The notes under the pieces are model-generated. The model was given only the letters and a program-made list of their open reading frames with translations, made no database searches and was not told the DNA's origin. Positions 15,440-23,886 of a stretch of 35,776 bases of DNA are shown piece by piece. The stretch spans positions 1 through 35,776 of the forward strand of contig JAIRPG010000099.1 in assembly GCA_031257105.1 (NCBI GenBank). Reading direction: 5' to 3'. Source of the stretch: Treponema sp. (GTDB lineage Bacteria > Spirochaetota > Spirochaetia > Treponematales > Breznakiellaceae). The translations under genes and the position numbers were made by a program. The first letter of the stretch is position 1. Each line of letters starts with the position of its first letter.

Positions 15440-18400
15440 ATGTCTCAAAAAAAAATGTTTTTTGGCGGCGCTTTATCCGCGCTCCTGGCTTTTGTCCTGT
15501 TCTTCCCTCCGCGGATAGCGGCGTCCCCTGATGTAGGGGCTGATGTCGTAACGGATCTCTATTCGCCGGCCCTCGCGGGGAGCGGTAGTTTTGTGACCGC
15601 TCAGGGAGGGGCGCCCGCCGGCGCGATCAACCCCGCGGCGGGAGGAGACGCTCAGCGTATTGTCTTTGACGCCGGATTTCTGCTCTTGCCTACCTTTGGA
15701 GGTCCCGCCGGCTGCGGCGGAACGTTTAATCTGGGAGCCCTATTCCCGACCAAATACGCGGTATTAGGCGGCTCCCTCCATTTTCTGCACAGCCCTTTCA
15801 CCGAGAGTTTTCCGGTGGACACCACGTTTGGAGCGAATTTTACCATCGCCAAAGAACTCTACCCCCGGCTGAATATCGGGGTGGGGTTTAACATCGGGTT
15901 CGGCAGCGATTGGGAGAAATTCGGTACGGTTTCGGCGGATCTGGGGTTCCGGTACAACGCCGGCACGATGGGAACCTTCCAGAATTTCACCGTGGCGTTT
16001 GCCATGAAGAACCTGGGAAAGAGCTGGACTCCCACGCCGTTTACGCCGACTTTGGGAGTTTCTACGGATTTCATTTACCTCAAGGGGAATGGAAACACGG
16101 CGGATCCCCTGCGCCTGACCGGTTTTCTGGATCTGGGCGTTCCGGGGTTTAAAAATTTTGTCCCCAAGATAGGCGCGGCTCTGGTTCTTGCCGAGGTTAT
16201 CTCCGTTTCCGCCTCATGGGGCTTGAATGTAAAGGAACTGGCGGGGGGAATAAGCCCCAGCCTCCCCTCTCTCGGCGTCGCCTTGAATTTAGCGCTGAAA
16301 TCCGGGGGAAAACGGCTTGTAGGGGGCAGGCTTCCTTCAGACGGAGATGTTACCACCTCAATAGCCCTTAAGTCCCTGTACGGCGGCATTACCGCCACGG
16401 GCGCGGGGGCCACCTGGTTTGCGGGCGTAAGCGATACATCGCCGCCTCGGATCGTGGTGGATTACCCGGAGACTCAGTGGATCTCCCCCAATAACGACGG
16501 AAAGGCCGATGCCCTCGAATTTCCCATCCGGATACAGGATCAGCGTTTCGTTGTCGAGTGGACGTTTGAAATCCGCAATGGCGACGGCGAGGTGGTACGG
16601 ACGTACCGTAACAAAGAACTCCGCCCCGAAACCCGGGGGGTGGGGAATGTATTTGTCCGCCTGGTGTCGGTAAAAGCGGCGGTTGATATTCCCCCGACGC
16701 TCCGCTGGGACGGCGTTGATAACGGCGTTGATAACGGCGTTGTTCCGGACGGCAGCTATTTCTTTACGGTCAGCGCCAAAGACGATAACGGCAACGAAGC
16801 GGTCTCCCCGCTTTACGAAGTGGTCGTGGATAATACCCCCCCAGAGATCCATATTGCGGAGCTTTCGGAAAGCCTGCGTACCTTCTCTCCCGATGGCGAC
16901 GGCAACAAAGATACGATCGTCATCGAACAATCCGGTTCCTGGGAAGATCTCTGGGAAGGCGGCATCTATAACGCGGCGGGAGAGAAAGTACGGACGTTCA
17001 ATTTTATCCGCTCCGAGCCTGAATCACTGGTATGGGACGGCGCCGATGACGAAGGGCGCATCGTGGCGGACGGGGTTTACCGCTACCAGATTACCGCTAC
17101 CGATAAAGCCTTCAACACGGGCGGTTCCTCACTGGAGAACATTATCATCAGTACCATTCAACCCCGGGTAAGCTTGACCATAGGGGATGCATATTTTTCT
17201 CCCAACGGAGACGGCGTTAAGGATACCATGCCCTTTACCCTTACCGTGCCGGTGAAAGAAGGCGTTACCGGCTGGGCAATTCGTATCAAAAACGCTCAAT
17301 CCGTTGTTCAGCGAACCATATCCGGTTCCGGCGGCCTCCCGCCGGCCCGGCTCGACTTCGACGGTAAAGACGATAACGGCGTTGTCATGCCCGAAGGGGT
17401 TTACAGCGGGGAACTATCCGTGCGTTACCGGAACGGTTATGATTCTACCTCGATCTCGCCATCCTTTACGCTCGATGTAACGCCGCCTTCCGCGGCGATC
17501 CGGGCGGATTATACCGCTTTCTCGCCGAATAACGACGGGATTCAGGATGAGATGCTCTTCCTGCAGGAAGGTTCCTCCGAGACGGTATGGCTGGGCGAAG
17601 TGCGCCGGGCCGGCGGCGCCGCGCGGGAGCGGGCGGTACGGACGGTTCGTTTTAATGGGAATCCTCCGGCGCGCTTTATATGGGACGGGCTCACCGATGC
17701 CGGGGCTATCGCGGAGGACGGCGAGTATACGTATCAGCTCGGCGCCACGGATCAGGCGGGCAACACCGGGCGATCCAACGTTATCGGCTTTAGCCTGAGT
17801 ACCGCGGATACGCCGGTGCTCCTCAGCACCGACCTGCGGGCTTTCTCGCCCAATGGCGACACGGTTCGGGATACCATCGCGCTCATTCCCCAGCTTCAGT
17901 TGACCCAGGGGATCGCTTCCTGGCAGGCCGCTATTCTGGATTCAAACAATACGGTTGTACGAACGTTTGAAGGCAGGAACGCCGTACCGGCGTCGATTCC
18001 CTGGAACGGGCGAACCGCCGGCAATACCATCGCCCCTGACGGCGTCTACACGGCCCGTATTGAGGTGTGGTACGCCATGGGGAACCAGCCCTCCGCGATC
18101 AGCAGGCCTTTTACGCTGGATACGGTTTCTCCGAAGGCGACGCTCAACGCGCCCTTTACCCTCTTTTCCCCTAACGGCGACGGGCTTAAAGATTCGCTGC
18201 CTATCTATGTGGAAACCGAGGGAGACGATACCTGGGAAGCCGTCATTACCGATTCGAAAGGTACGGCGATTCGTTCCTGGACGTGGAACGGCGCCGCGCC
18301 GGAACTTTCCTGGGACGGCGCGGATCAAGCGGGCAATCCGGCGCCTGACGGAACGTACCGTTTTACCCTGAGTTCCACCGATGAAGCGGGGAATAGCTTT

Positions 18401-19498
18401 AATAAGAGTATCGATAACCTGGTGATGGACGCCCGTATCCCCCGGGTCTTCCTTACCGCATCGGCCACGGGAATTGCCCCCCGGGATGACCAACCGACGC
18501 TCATACGCCTCGGCCCGGTCGTCTCCCTCAAAGAAGGGATCGAATCTTGGAAGCTCGAACTCCAAGATGAATCCGGCAAGACGGTAAGAACCTTCCCCGA
18601 AGGCGGCGGCGGTACCGGAGTTCCCCCGGAAACCATCAACTGGAACGGTAGAGACGACCTCGGCCTGGTTAAAGAAGGGAAGCATACGCCGGTTCTGACC
18701 ATGATCTACGCGAAAGGCGATGTCGTGACCGCCCTGGCCGCGCCTATCATGGTGGACATTACCGGGCCGGTACTCGGTTTTGCCTCCCGGCCCGATTATT
18801 TCAGTCCCGATAACGACGGGGTAGACGATGAGCTCATTATGAACCTTGCTGCAAGGGATATTTCACCCATCGGCTCGTGGAGCCTTGAGATTCGGGAACC
18901 CCAGCCTCCGTATCAGAGCTTCTACCGTATTGAGGGACGGGGTACGCCGGCGGAACGGATCCTCTGGGATGGCCGGAGTTCCAAGGGAGAACTGGTACAG
19001 TCCGCCACCGACTATCCCTTTACCTTCACGGCGGAGGATATATGGGGGAATTCCAGTTCGCTGGAAGGCAAAATCGGGGTTGATGTGCTGGTTATCCGGG
19101 ACGGCGACAAGCTCCGGATTCAAGTGCCTTCGATAGTCTTCCGCGCAAACGAAGCGGATTTCAACAGTTTGTCCAGAGACGTGGTGGATAATAACAACCG
19201 GATACTGCGGCGTATTGCCGAGATCCTGAACAAGTTCCGGGACTACAAGGTACAGGTGGAAGGCCACGCCAATCCCACCCAGCCTGCGGGCGCGGCGCGG
19301 GACCGGGAAGAAAGCGCTGAATTGCAGCCCCTCAGCGAGCGCCGGGCCAGAGCGACGGTAGACTTCCTGGTGGGCTTCGGCGTCAACCGGAACCGCCTCT
19401 CCGCCATCGGCATGGGCGGCTCACGCCCGGTCATCAGATTCGAGGATCGGGATAACTGGTGGAAGAACCGGAGAGTGGAATTTATCTTGATTAAGTAG
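15440..19498 (+). CDS. Large envelope protein: porin-like N-terminus, eight FlgD-type Ig repeats, OmpA C-terminus
   Basis: A 1352-residue secreted protein with a signal peptide cleaved near residue 28 (RIAA-SPD). Residues 30-320 are rich in beta-barrel strands and resemble the treponemal UPF0164/PorV-FadL type outer-membrane barrel (SPALAGSGSFVTAQGGAPAG, then INPAA). From about 345 to 1230 come eight repeats of about 107 residues. Seven open with FSPNGDG-like Asp-rich loops (near 347, 480, 585, 693, 801, 908 and 1120); one near 1010 is degenerate (IAPRDDQP). Most close with W-DG-PDG-Y-AGN patterns, as in FlgD Ig-like domains. Residues 1233-1352 are an OmpA peptidoglycan-binding domain (LSERRARATVDFL, NRRVEFIL). 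The protein could tie the outer membrane to the cell wall. GGAAGGGG precedes the ATG. The stop codon lies inside a REP-like repeat. Confidence 0.82.
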   Translation: MSQKKMFFGGALSALLAFVLFFPPRIAASPDVGADVVTDLYSPALAGSGSFVTAQGGAPAGAINPAAGGDAQRIVFDAGFLLLPTFGGPAGCGGTFNLGALFPTKYAVLGGSLHFLHSPFTESFPVDTTFGANFTIAKELYPRLNIGVGFNIGFGSDWEKFGTVSADLGFRYNAGTMGTFQNFTVAFAMKNLGKSWTPTPFTPTLGVSTDFIYLKGNGNTADPLRLTGFLDLGVPGFKNFVPKIGAALVLAEVISVSASWGLNVKELAGGISPSLPSLGVALNLALKSGGKRLVGGRLPSDGDVTTSIALKSLYGGITATGAGATWFAGVSDTSPPRIVVDYPETQWISPNNDGKADALEFPIRIQDQRFVVEWTFEIRNGDGEVVRTYRNKELRPETRGVGNVFVRLVSVKAAVDIPPTLRWDGVDNGVDNGVVPDGSYFFTVSAKDDNGNEAVSPLYEVVVDNTPPEIHIAELSESLRTFSPDGDGNKDTIVIEQSGSWEDLWEGGIYNAAGEKVRTFNFIRSEPESLVWDGADDEGRIVADGVYRYQITATDKAFNTGGSSLENIIISTIQPRVSLTIGDAYFSPNGDGVKDTMPFTLTVPVKEGVTGWAIRIKNAQSVVQRTISGSGGLPPARLDFDGKDDNGVVMPEGVYSGELSVRYRNGYDSTSISPSFTLDVTPPSAAIRADYTAFSPNNDGIQDEMLFLQEGSSETVWLGEVRRAGGAARERAVRTVRFNGNPPARFIWDGLTDAGAIAEDGEYTYQLGATDQAGNTGRSNVIGFSLSTADTPVLLSTDLRAFSPNGDTVRDTIALIPQLQLTQGIASWQAAILDSNNTVVRTFEGRNAVPASIPWNGRTAGNTIAPDGVYTARIEVWYAMGNQPSAISRPFTLDTVSPKATLNAPFTLFSPNGDGLKDSLPIYVETEGDDTWEAVITDSKGTAIRSWTWNGAAPELSWDGADQAGNPAPDGTYRFTLSSTDEAGNSFNKSIDNLVMDARIPRVFLTASATGIAPRDDQPTLIRLGPVVSLKEGIESWKLELQDESGKTVRTFPEGGGGTGVPPETINWNGRDDLGLVKEGKHTPVLTMIYAKGDVVTALAAPIMVDITGPVLGFASRPDYFSPDNDGVDDELIMNLAARDISPIGSWSLEIREPQPPYQSFYRIEGRGTPAERILWDGRSSKGELVQSATDYPFTFTAEDIWGNSSSLEGKIGVDVLVIRDGDKLRIQVPSIVFRANEADFNSLSRDVVDNNNRILRRIAEILNKFRDYKVQVEGHANPTQPAGAARDREESAELQPLSERRARATVDFLVGFGVNRNRLSAIGMGGSRPVIRFEDRDNWWKNRRVEFILIK

Positions 19499-19534
19499 TG
19501 TCTGTCCACAAAGTCGGTTACTTTGTGGACAGAC
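19495..19534 (+). repeat. REP-like hairpin, copy B (GTAG foot, CGGTT loop)
   Basis: GTAG (19495-19498, containing the TAG stop of the OmpA-domain gene) is followed by a perfect 15-bp stem: GTCTGTCCACAAAGT (19500-19514) and ACTTTGTGGACAGAC (19520-19534). The loop CGGTT is the complement of AACCG. It could also act as a transcription terminator, though only a short T-run (TTTT at 19541) lies downstream. The first 17 bases match copy A at 10954-10970. Confidence 0.75.
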
Positions 19535-19537
19535 CTT

Positions 19538-19590
19538 GCATTTTCGCAGTCTTTAGACTACGAAAATGCGGTTTTAAGGTAGTCTGTCTA
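19538..19590 (+). repeat. Second hairpin and partial REP unit after copy B
   Basis: GCATTTTCG (19538-19546) and CGAAAATGC (19561-19569) pair, and inside them AGTCT and AGACT pair around a TT loop, with one C/A mismatch. A further GTAGTCTGTCTA at 19579-19590 resembles the left end of the REP-like family. This second part already lies within the coding end of the MazG-DUF1015 gene. Confidence 0.6.
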
Positions 19591-21670
19591 TTGGGAATAG
19601 GCTTCTACATTCAAGGTAGAATCGTTTTTCCACCGCTTTGCCCATGGAAAAACTCTTGCGGGGCAGGGGGCCGCGCGCCGCCGTCTCGAAAAGCCCTTTC
19701 TTGTTGAAAGGCGGAAGGAGGATCCCCACGGTTCGAGAATTGCGCCGCGAAATTCGGAAAAGCGCTTCCTCGTCGTGAATGTAGTCCATGTCTTCGGCGG
19801 CGCCGTCCTTGACGAGGCTATCCAGCAAGGGCTGGAGGCTGTTTACGGCAAGGCCGGGCGCGGTGAATTCAACGAAAACAAGCTCCGTCTCGGTGATAAA
19901 GCCCAAACGGTTTTTCCGGGCGGTTCCGTCTCCCACCAGCCGGGAGAGTTCCTCCTTCGCCGGCTCGCCGCCGCCCGCTTCCAATACGCGGACGGTAAAG
20001 CCCGGTAACGCCGCCTTGAGAATGGAAAGAACCCGGTGGAGTTCCGCGCCGAAGAGCAGCCGGTGAATGGGCTCAAAGACGATTCCCGGATCGTAGAGGT
20101 TTTCTACCTCCGCCAAAGCCCAGCGGGCGGGGTGTTCCAGGCTTTCCCCCTGATGGTTCGCTTTGTATTCTTCCCACACGGCTTTTGCGGCGGCCAAAGA
20201 ATGATTGCCGTCTCCTACCGCAAAGAGAAAGGGCCGCGAATCTTCACACCCGTAACGGCTATTCGCCCGGCGGGCAAGATCCTCCAGGCCGCCGGCCAGG
20301 AAGTCCAGATCCGCTTCGCTGTCCAGAGCCCAGCCGGTAACGCTTCCCGCGCCCCGCATCAGGGGCGTCCGGTACAGGGGCGCGGCTTTGATCCGTTCCC
20401 CCAGGGCGGGCAGTAAGGTATCCCCCTCGTCATCTATGAGGAGGAGAATGTGGGGAACTTCCAGTGGAGCGCCCCGGCGGATCTCCATCCGGGGGGGCAG
20501 CCGTTCGGCGACCGTGCCTTCCGTAGCCCGGACGAGGAGGCGGGAATCAGGCTTCCAATCGTACTGTTCCAGATCAATCGCCAAGAGGACGCCCCGTCTG
20601 AGGGGATTGTAGGGGGTAGCCCGCTCTACATAGACGCAGGATCGCCGGGGTTCGCCCAACGTTCCATCTTCCAGGTACGTCTTCATGGTCTGATGTATCT
20701 CCCGGATCCGTTGCTCGCGGCCATCGCGGTTCAGATAGACTTCGGGAAACACCAGGTTTAGGGTAGAAGCCGCGCCGCCTACGGCTTGCCGCATCCGCTC
20801 CCAGTAGTCCTCATCCTGGGTAAACTGATCGCAGGCAATGACCGCCCACCGCTCCAGATCCGTTTTCGCGCAGGGCATGATAATTTCGGGGACGGCGATA
20901 CCCAAGCCGGCAAACCGTTCCTTTATATTCCCCATAGAACTCCGCCGCCGCTCCATGGACTTAAAGCGTTTGGTAAACGCGCCGTTTGCGCGCCGGAGGG
21001 CCACTGATGGCTCTATCTTCAAATGCCGGCAGAGGTTCACCGCCGAAAAGAGGAGCTCCCCCAGTTCCTCCTCCAACGCTTCCACGCTCGTTCCCGTTGC
21101 GGCTCCCATGGTTTTTTCCAAACTTTCCCGTACCTTGGCAGCCGCGTCTTCTACAGACGACCGGTCAAAACCAGCCTTAGACGACCGGTCAAAACCAGCC
21201 TTGGCGGCCTTCTTCTGGAGCTTATATGCGCGATCAAGCGGCGGCAGGCCCTGTGATACTTCGTCCAGGATCGAGTCTTTGGGCGCGCGGCCCTCCAGTT
21301 CCACTTTGATCCGCGCCCAATTCGCCAGCGCTTCGCCGCTATCCTGCACCTTAACGTCGCCAAACACATGGGGATGCCGCCGGATGAGCTTGTCCGATAC
21401 GGTATTCAGCGCATCGGATACGGAAAAGAGGTGTTCCTGCTCATGCATATACGCAAGCATGGTTGTTAGCAAGAAGAGATCCCCCAACTCCTCCCGGATA
21501 TGCTCCGGCGATTTCTCATCAATGGCCTCCACACATTCGTAAGTTTCCTCGATAAGATCGCTTCGTAGGGTAAGGGGAGTTTGTTCTAAATCCCAAGGGC
21601 AGCCGCCGGGCCCCCTCAGCTTGGTAATAATACCGTAAAGCCGCTGAAAAGCCGCCGATTCGTTTTCCAT
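19574..21670 (-). CDS. MazG nucleotide pyrophosphohydrolase fused to a DUF1015 domain
   Basis: A 698-residue fusion. Residues 1-245 are a full two-part MazG protein: GGCPWD (near 22-27), EETYE with Glu41, Glu42 and Glu45, REELGDLF around 59-66, and the second MazG motif EELGELLFSAVNLCRHL. MazG hydrolyses NTPs to NMP and pyrophosphate. From Met246 (GNIKERFAGLGIAVPE) to the end is a DUF1015 domain (ERWAVIACDQFTQD, FAVGDGNHSLAAAKAVWE, KSFSMGKAVEKRFYLECR), function unknown. That Met (ATG ending at 20935) follows GGCGGAG, so the DUF1015 part might also start separately. The start chosen is ATG 21670, giving the usual distance to GGCPWD; the frame is open to 21802. The last seven residues, FPIDRLP, come from a repeat element. 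Confidence 0.8.
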   Translation of the reverse strand: MENESAAFQRLYGIITKLRGPGGCPWDLEQTPLTLRSDLIEETYECVEAIDEKSPEHIREELGDLFLLTTMLAYMHEQEHLFSVSDALNTVSDKLIRRHPHVFGDVKVQDSGEALANWARIKVELEGRAPKDSILDEVSQGLPPLDRAYKLQKKAAKAGFDRSSKAGFDRSSVEDAAAKVRESLEKTMGAATGTSVEALEEELGELLFSAVNLCRHLKIEPSVALRRANGAFTKRFKSMERRRSSMGNIKERFAGLGIAVPEIIMPCAKTDLERWAVIACDQFTQDEDYWERMRQAVGGAASTLNLVFPEVYLNRDGREQRIREIHQTMKTYLEDGTLGEPRRSCVYVERATPYNPLRRGVLLAIDLEQYDWKPDSRLLVRATEGTVAERLPPRMEIRRGAPLEVPHILLLIDDEGDTLLPALGERIKAAPLYRTPLMRGAGSVTGWALDSEADLDFLAGGLEDLARRANSRYGCEDSRPFLFAVGDGNHSLAAAKAVWEEYKANHQGESLEHPARWALAEVENLYDPGIVFEPIHRLLFGAELHRVLSILKAALPGFTVRVLEAGGGEPAKEELSRLVGDGTARKNRLGFITETELVFVEFTAPGLAVNSLQPLLDSLVKDGAAEDMDYIHDEEALFRISRRNSRTVGILLPPFNKKGLFETAARGPLPRKSFSMGKAVEKRFYLECRSLFPIDRLP
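21155..21202. repeat. 24-bp tandem duplication inside the MazG part
   Basis: Two exact 24-bp copies (21155-21178 and 21179-21202) encode KAGFDRSS twice, between the two MazG halves. The exact identity suggests a recent duplication. The frame is kept. Confidence 0.9.
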
Positions 21671-21730
21671 GCCCTTACTCTGCGCCTGCCGGGAGAGAAG
21701 GTCAAGCGGCGCTATCATTTCTATCGAAAA

Positions 21731-21757
21731 TTGCCTATAGTGAGAGGCTGTTACAAT
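21731..21757 (+). promoter_or_regulatory. Possible promoter of the antiporter-EIIA gene
   Basis: TTGCCT (21731-21736) and TACAAT (21752-21757) are 15 bases apart, shorter than ideal. A start near 21764 would put the leader hairpin at about +19. Confidence 0.35.
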
Positions 21758-21781
21758 ACGAGCCGGATTGTCGAGGAATTC

Positions 21782-21810
21782 TAAGAGCGTTGTTCTAAGC
21801 AACGCTTTTA
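21782..21810 (+). promoter_or_regulatory. Terminator-like stem-loop in the antiporter leader
   Basis: TAAGAGCGTTG (21782-21792) pairs with CAACGCTTTTA (21800-21810) over 11 bp with one G-U, around the loop TTCTAAG. The T-run is part of the descending arm. It ends two bases before the GAGGG ribosome site (21813-21817) of the antiporter gene. TTCTAAG also occurs just before the stem (21779-21785), overlapping its foot. Confidence 0.5.
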
Positions 21811-21825
21811 TCGAGGGTTAAAAAT

Positions 21826-23883
21826 ATGGAAATTACCGAGGTCATGGCCGAACTGGTAGTACAGATCGGCGTCATTATTTTCGCGGTTCGGGCGTGCGGG
21901 CGGTTGGTCAAACGCATCGGGATTCCCCCGGTGCTGGGGGAACTGCTCGCGGGGGTAATTATCGGCCCCTACGCCCTGGGGGGCATCCCGCTGCCGGGGT
22001 TCCCGAAGGGCGTCTTTCCCGAGGGGATAGGCCTCGCGGTGAGCCCGGAACTCTACGGTTTTGCTACCGTCGCTTCTATCATCTTGCTCTTTGTGTCGGG
22101 GTTGGAGACCGATATGGGGCTGTTTCTCCGCTACTCGGTCGCCGGAGGCATTATCGGGTTGGGGGGCGTGCTGTTCTCCTTTGTCTTCGGCGCTTTTACG
22201 GGAGTCCTTTTCCTCAAAGCGCCTTTCATGGATCCCCGCTGTCTTTTCATGGGTATCCTCTCAACGGCAACCTCGGTAGGAATCACCGCCCGGATCCTCT
22301 CGGATCAGAAGAAAATGGATTCTCCCGAAGGCGTAACGATTCTGGCCGCCGCGGTTTTTGACGATGTGCTGGGGATCATCATGCTGGCGGTGGTGCTGGG
22401 CATAGTGGCGTTTGTTTCAGGCGGGCAGGGCGCGCTCAACGCGGGAGGGGTACTCCTCATCGCGGGCAAGGCGTTCGGTATCTGGCTGGGCGCTACCGCC
22501 TTAGCGCTCATCTTTGCCCGGCGGATCGCGGGGTTTGTAAAAATTTTCAAACGCGCGCTTGATTTTTCGATCTTAGCCCTGGGTATTGCCCTGCTTTTAG
22601 CGGGGATCTTTGAAAAGCAAGGCCTCGCCATGATCATCGGCGCGTATATCGCCGGTTTGGCGTTCTCCAAGACCGATATTGCCCCGGTCATACAGGAACG
22701 TATCCGGGGGCTCTACGAATTCTTCGTGCCTATTTTCTTTGCCGTTATGGGAATGATGGTTAATATCCGGGATATTTTCTCGGCGCCGGCGCTGGTAATC
22801 GGCGGGGTTTACACCTGCGCGGCGGTATTCGCCAAGATCATAGGCTGCGGCGGGCCTGCCCTGCTCTTGGGCTTTAACCGCCGGGGCGGGCTGCGGATCG
22901 GCGCCGGCATGGTGCCCCGGGGAGAGGTGGCCCTGATCATCGCCGGAATCGGCCTCAGTTCCAGAATTTTGGATAATCGCCTCTTTGCCGTGATCATCGT
23001 GATGACCTTTATCACGACCTTGGCCGCGCCGCCGCTGCTCAACCTCGCGCTCAAGATTCCCGGCCCGGGCACGAGGAAACCCGTCAAGGGGAACAATTCA
23101 GCCTCCGCGATGTGGGAATTTTCTTCCGACGAGATCGCCGTCATCGTGACGGATACCCTCCTTAAAGACTTACGGGCGGAAGGGTTCTTCCTCCAACGGA
23201 TGAACATCGACGACAAGCTTATCCAGGCCCGGAAGGACAACAGCGTTCTTTCTATCACCAAGCAGGACAAGATCCTTACGATCGAAACTGCCCAGGAAGA
23301 CCTGCCTTTTGCCAAGACCGCCGTATTTGAAGTGTTTTTGCGGCTCAACGACGCGATTCAGAAATTAAAGGACTCTTCGGATCCGAAGGCGATGAAAAAG
23401 GAACTCCTGGATAAAGATGGCCGCGCGAGGGGTGAACTGCTTTCCGTTATAACGCCTGATTGTATTTCCCTTTCCTTGCGGGGGCAGACGAAGGAGGAGG
23501 TCATCACCGAACTGGTGGACATCCTGGCGGATCAGGGGAAACTCGACAACCGGGACGAGGTTTTGGCCGATGTGTTCGAGCGGGAACGTTCCATGAGTAC
23601 CGGTATGCAGCAAGGTATAGCCCTGCCCCACGCCAAAACCGCCGGCGTCACCGAAATCAGCGTTGCCGTTGGGATCAAGCCGGAAGGCATTGACTTTGAC
23701 GCGCTGGACGGCGAAAAATCCCGGCTCTTTATCTTGGTAGTTTCTCCCCGCAAGATCTCAGGCCCCCATATCCAACTCCTTGCCGCTATCGGCGCCGTAT
23801 TACAAGACGATATTATCAGGGAAGAAGTGATCGGCGCATCTTCCCCGGAAGAGGCCGCGGCCTTGCTGCGGAAGGGCCGGTAA
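21826..23883 (+). CDS. CPA2-type cation/proton antiporter fused to a PTS EIIA domain
   Basis: A 685-residue membrane protein. Residues 1-400 hold about 11-12 hydrophobic helices of a Kef/NhaS-type CPA2 antiporter (VKRIGIPPVLGELLAGVIIGP at the start of the fold, later GMVPRGEVALIIAGIGLSS). Residues 410-530 form a soluble linker domain. Residues 535-685 are a fructose/nitrogen-type EIIA domain: TKEEVITELVDIL, GMQQGIALPHAKT with phospho-acceptor His602, and a C-terminal helix ending in EEAAALLRKG. It would exchange Na+ or K+ for H+ across the inner membrane, with activity perhaps set by phosphorylation of His602. The ATG follows GAGGG by eight bases. Divergent from the MazG fusion gene. Confidence 0.88.
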   Translation: MEITEVMAELVVQIGVIIFAVRACGRLVKRIGIPPVLGELLAGVIIGPYALGGIPLPGFPKGVFPEGIGLAVSPELYGFATVASIILLFVSGLETDMGLFLRYSVAGGIIGLGGVLFSFVFGAFTGVLFLKAPFMDPRCLFMGILSTATSVGITARILSDQKKMDSPEGVTILAAAVFDDVLGIIMLAVVLGIVAFVSGGQGALNAGGVLLIAGKAFGIWLGATALALIFARRIAGFVKIFKRALDFSILALGIALLLAGIFEKQGLAMIIGAYIAGLAFSKTDIAPVIQERIRGLYEFFVPIFFAVMGMMVNIRDIFSAPALVIGGVYTCAAVFAKIIGCGGPALLLGFNRRGGLRIGAGMVPRGEVALIIAGIGLSSRILDNRLFAVIIVMTFITTLAAPPLLNLALKIPGPGTRKPVKGNNSASAMWEFSSDEIAVIVTDTLLKDLRAEGFFLQRMNIDDKLIQARKDNSVLSITKQDKILTIETAQEDLPFAKTAVFEVFLRLNDAIQKLKDSSDPKAMKKELLDKDGRARGELLSVITPDCISLSLRGQTKEEVITELVDILADQGKLDNRDEVLADVFERERSMSTGMQQGIALPHAKTAGVTEISVAVGIKPEGIDFDALDGEKSRLFILVVSPRKISGPHIQLLAAIGAVLQDDIIREEVIGASSPEEAAALLRKGR

Positions 23884-23886
23884 GGA

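Noticed and set aside
21671-21802. N-terminal extension of the MazG-DUF1015 frame
   Set aside because: It covers the leader region and part of the stem-loop; MazG proteins start about ten residues before the first conserved block, matching ATG 21670.
22305-22691. Minus-strand open frame inside the antiporter gene
   Set aside because: High-GC coding DNA often leaves such antisense frames; the plus-strand product has clear antiporter features.
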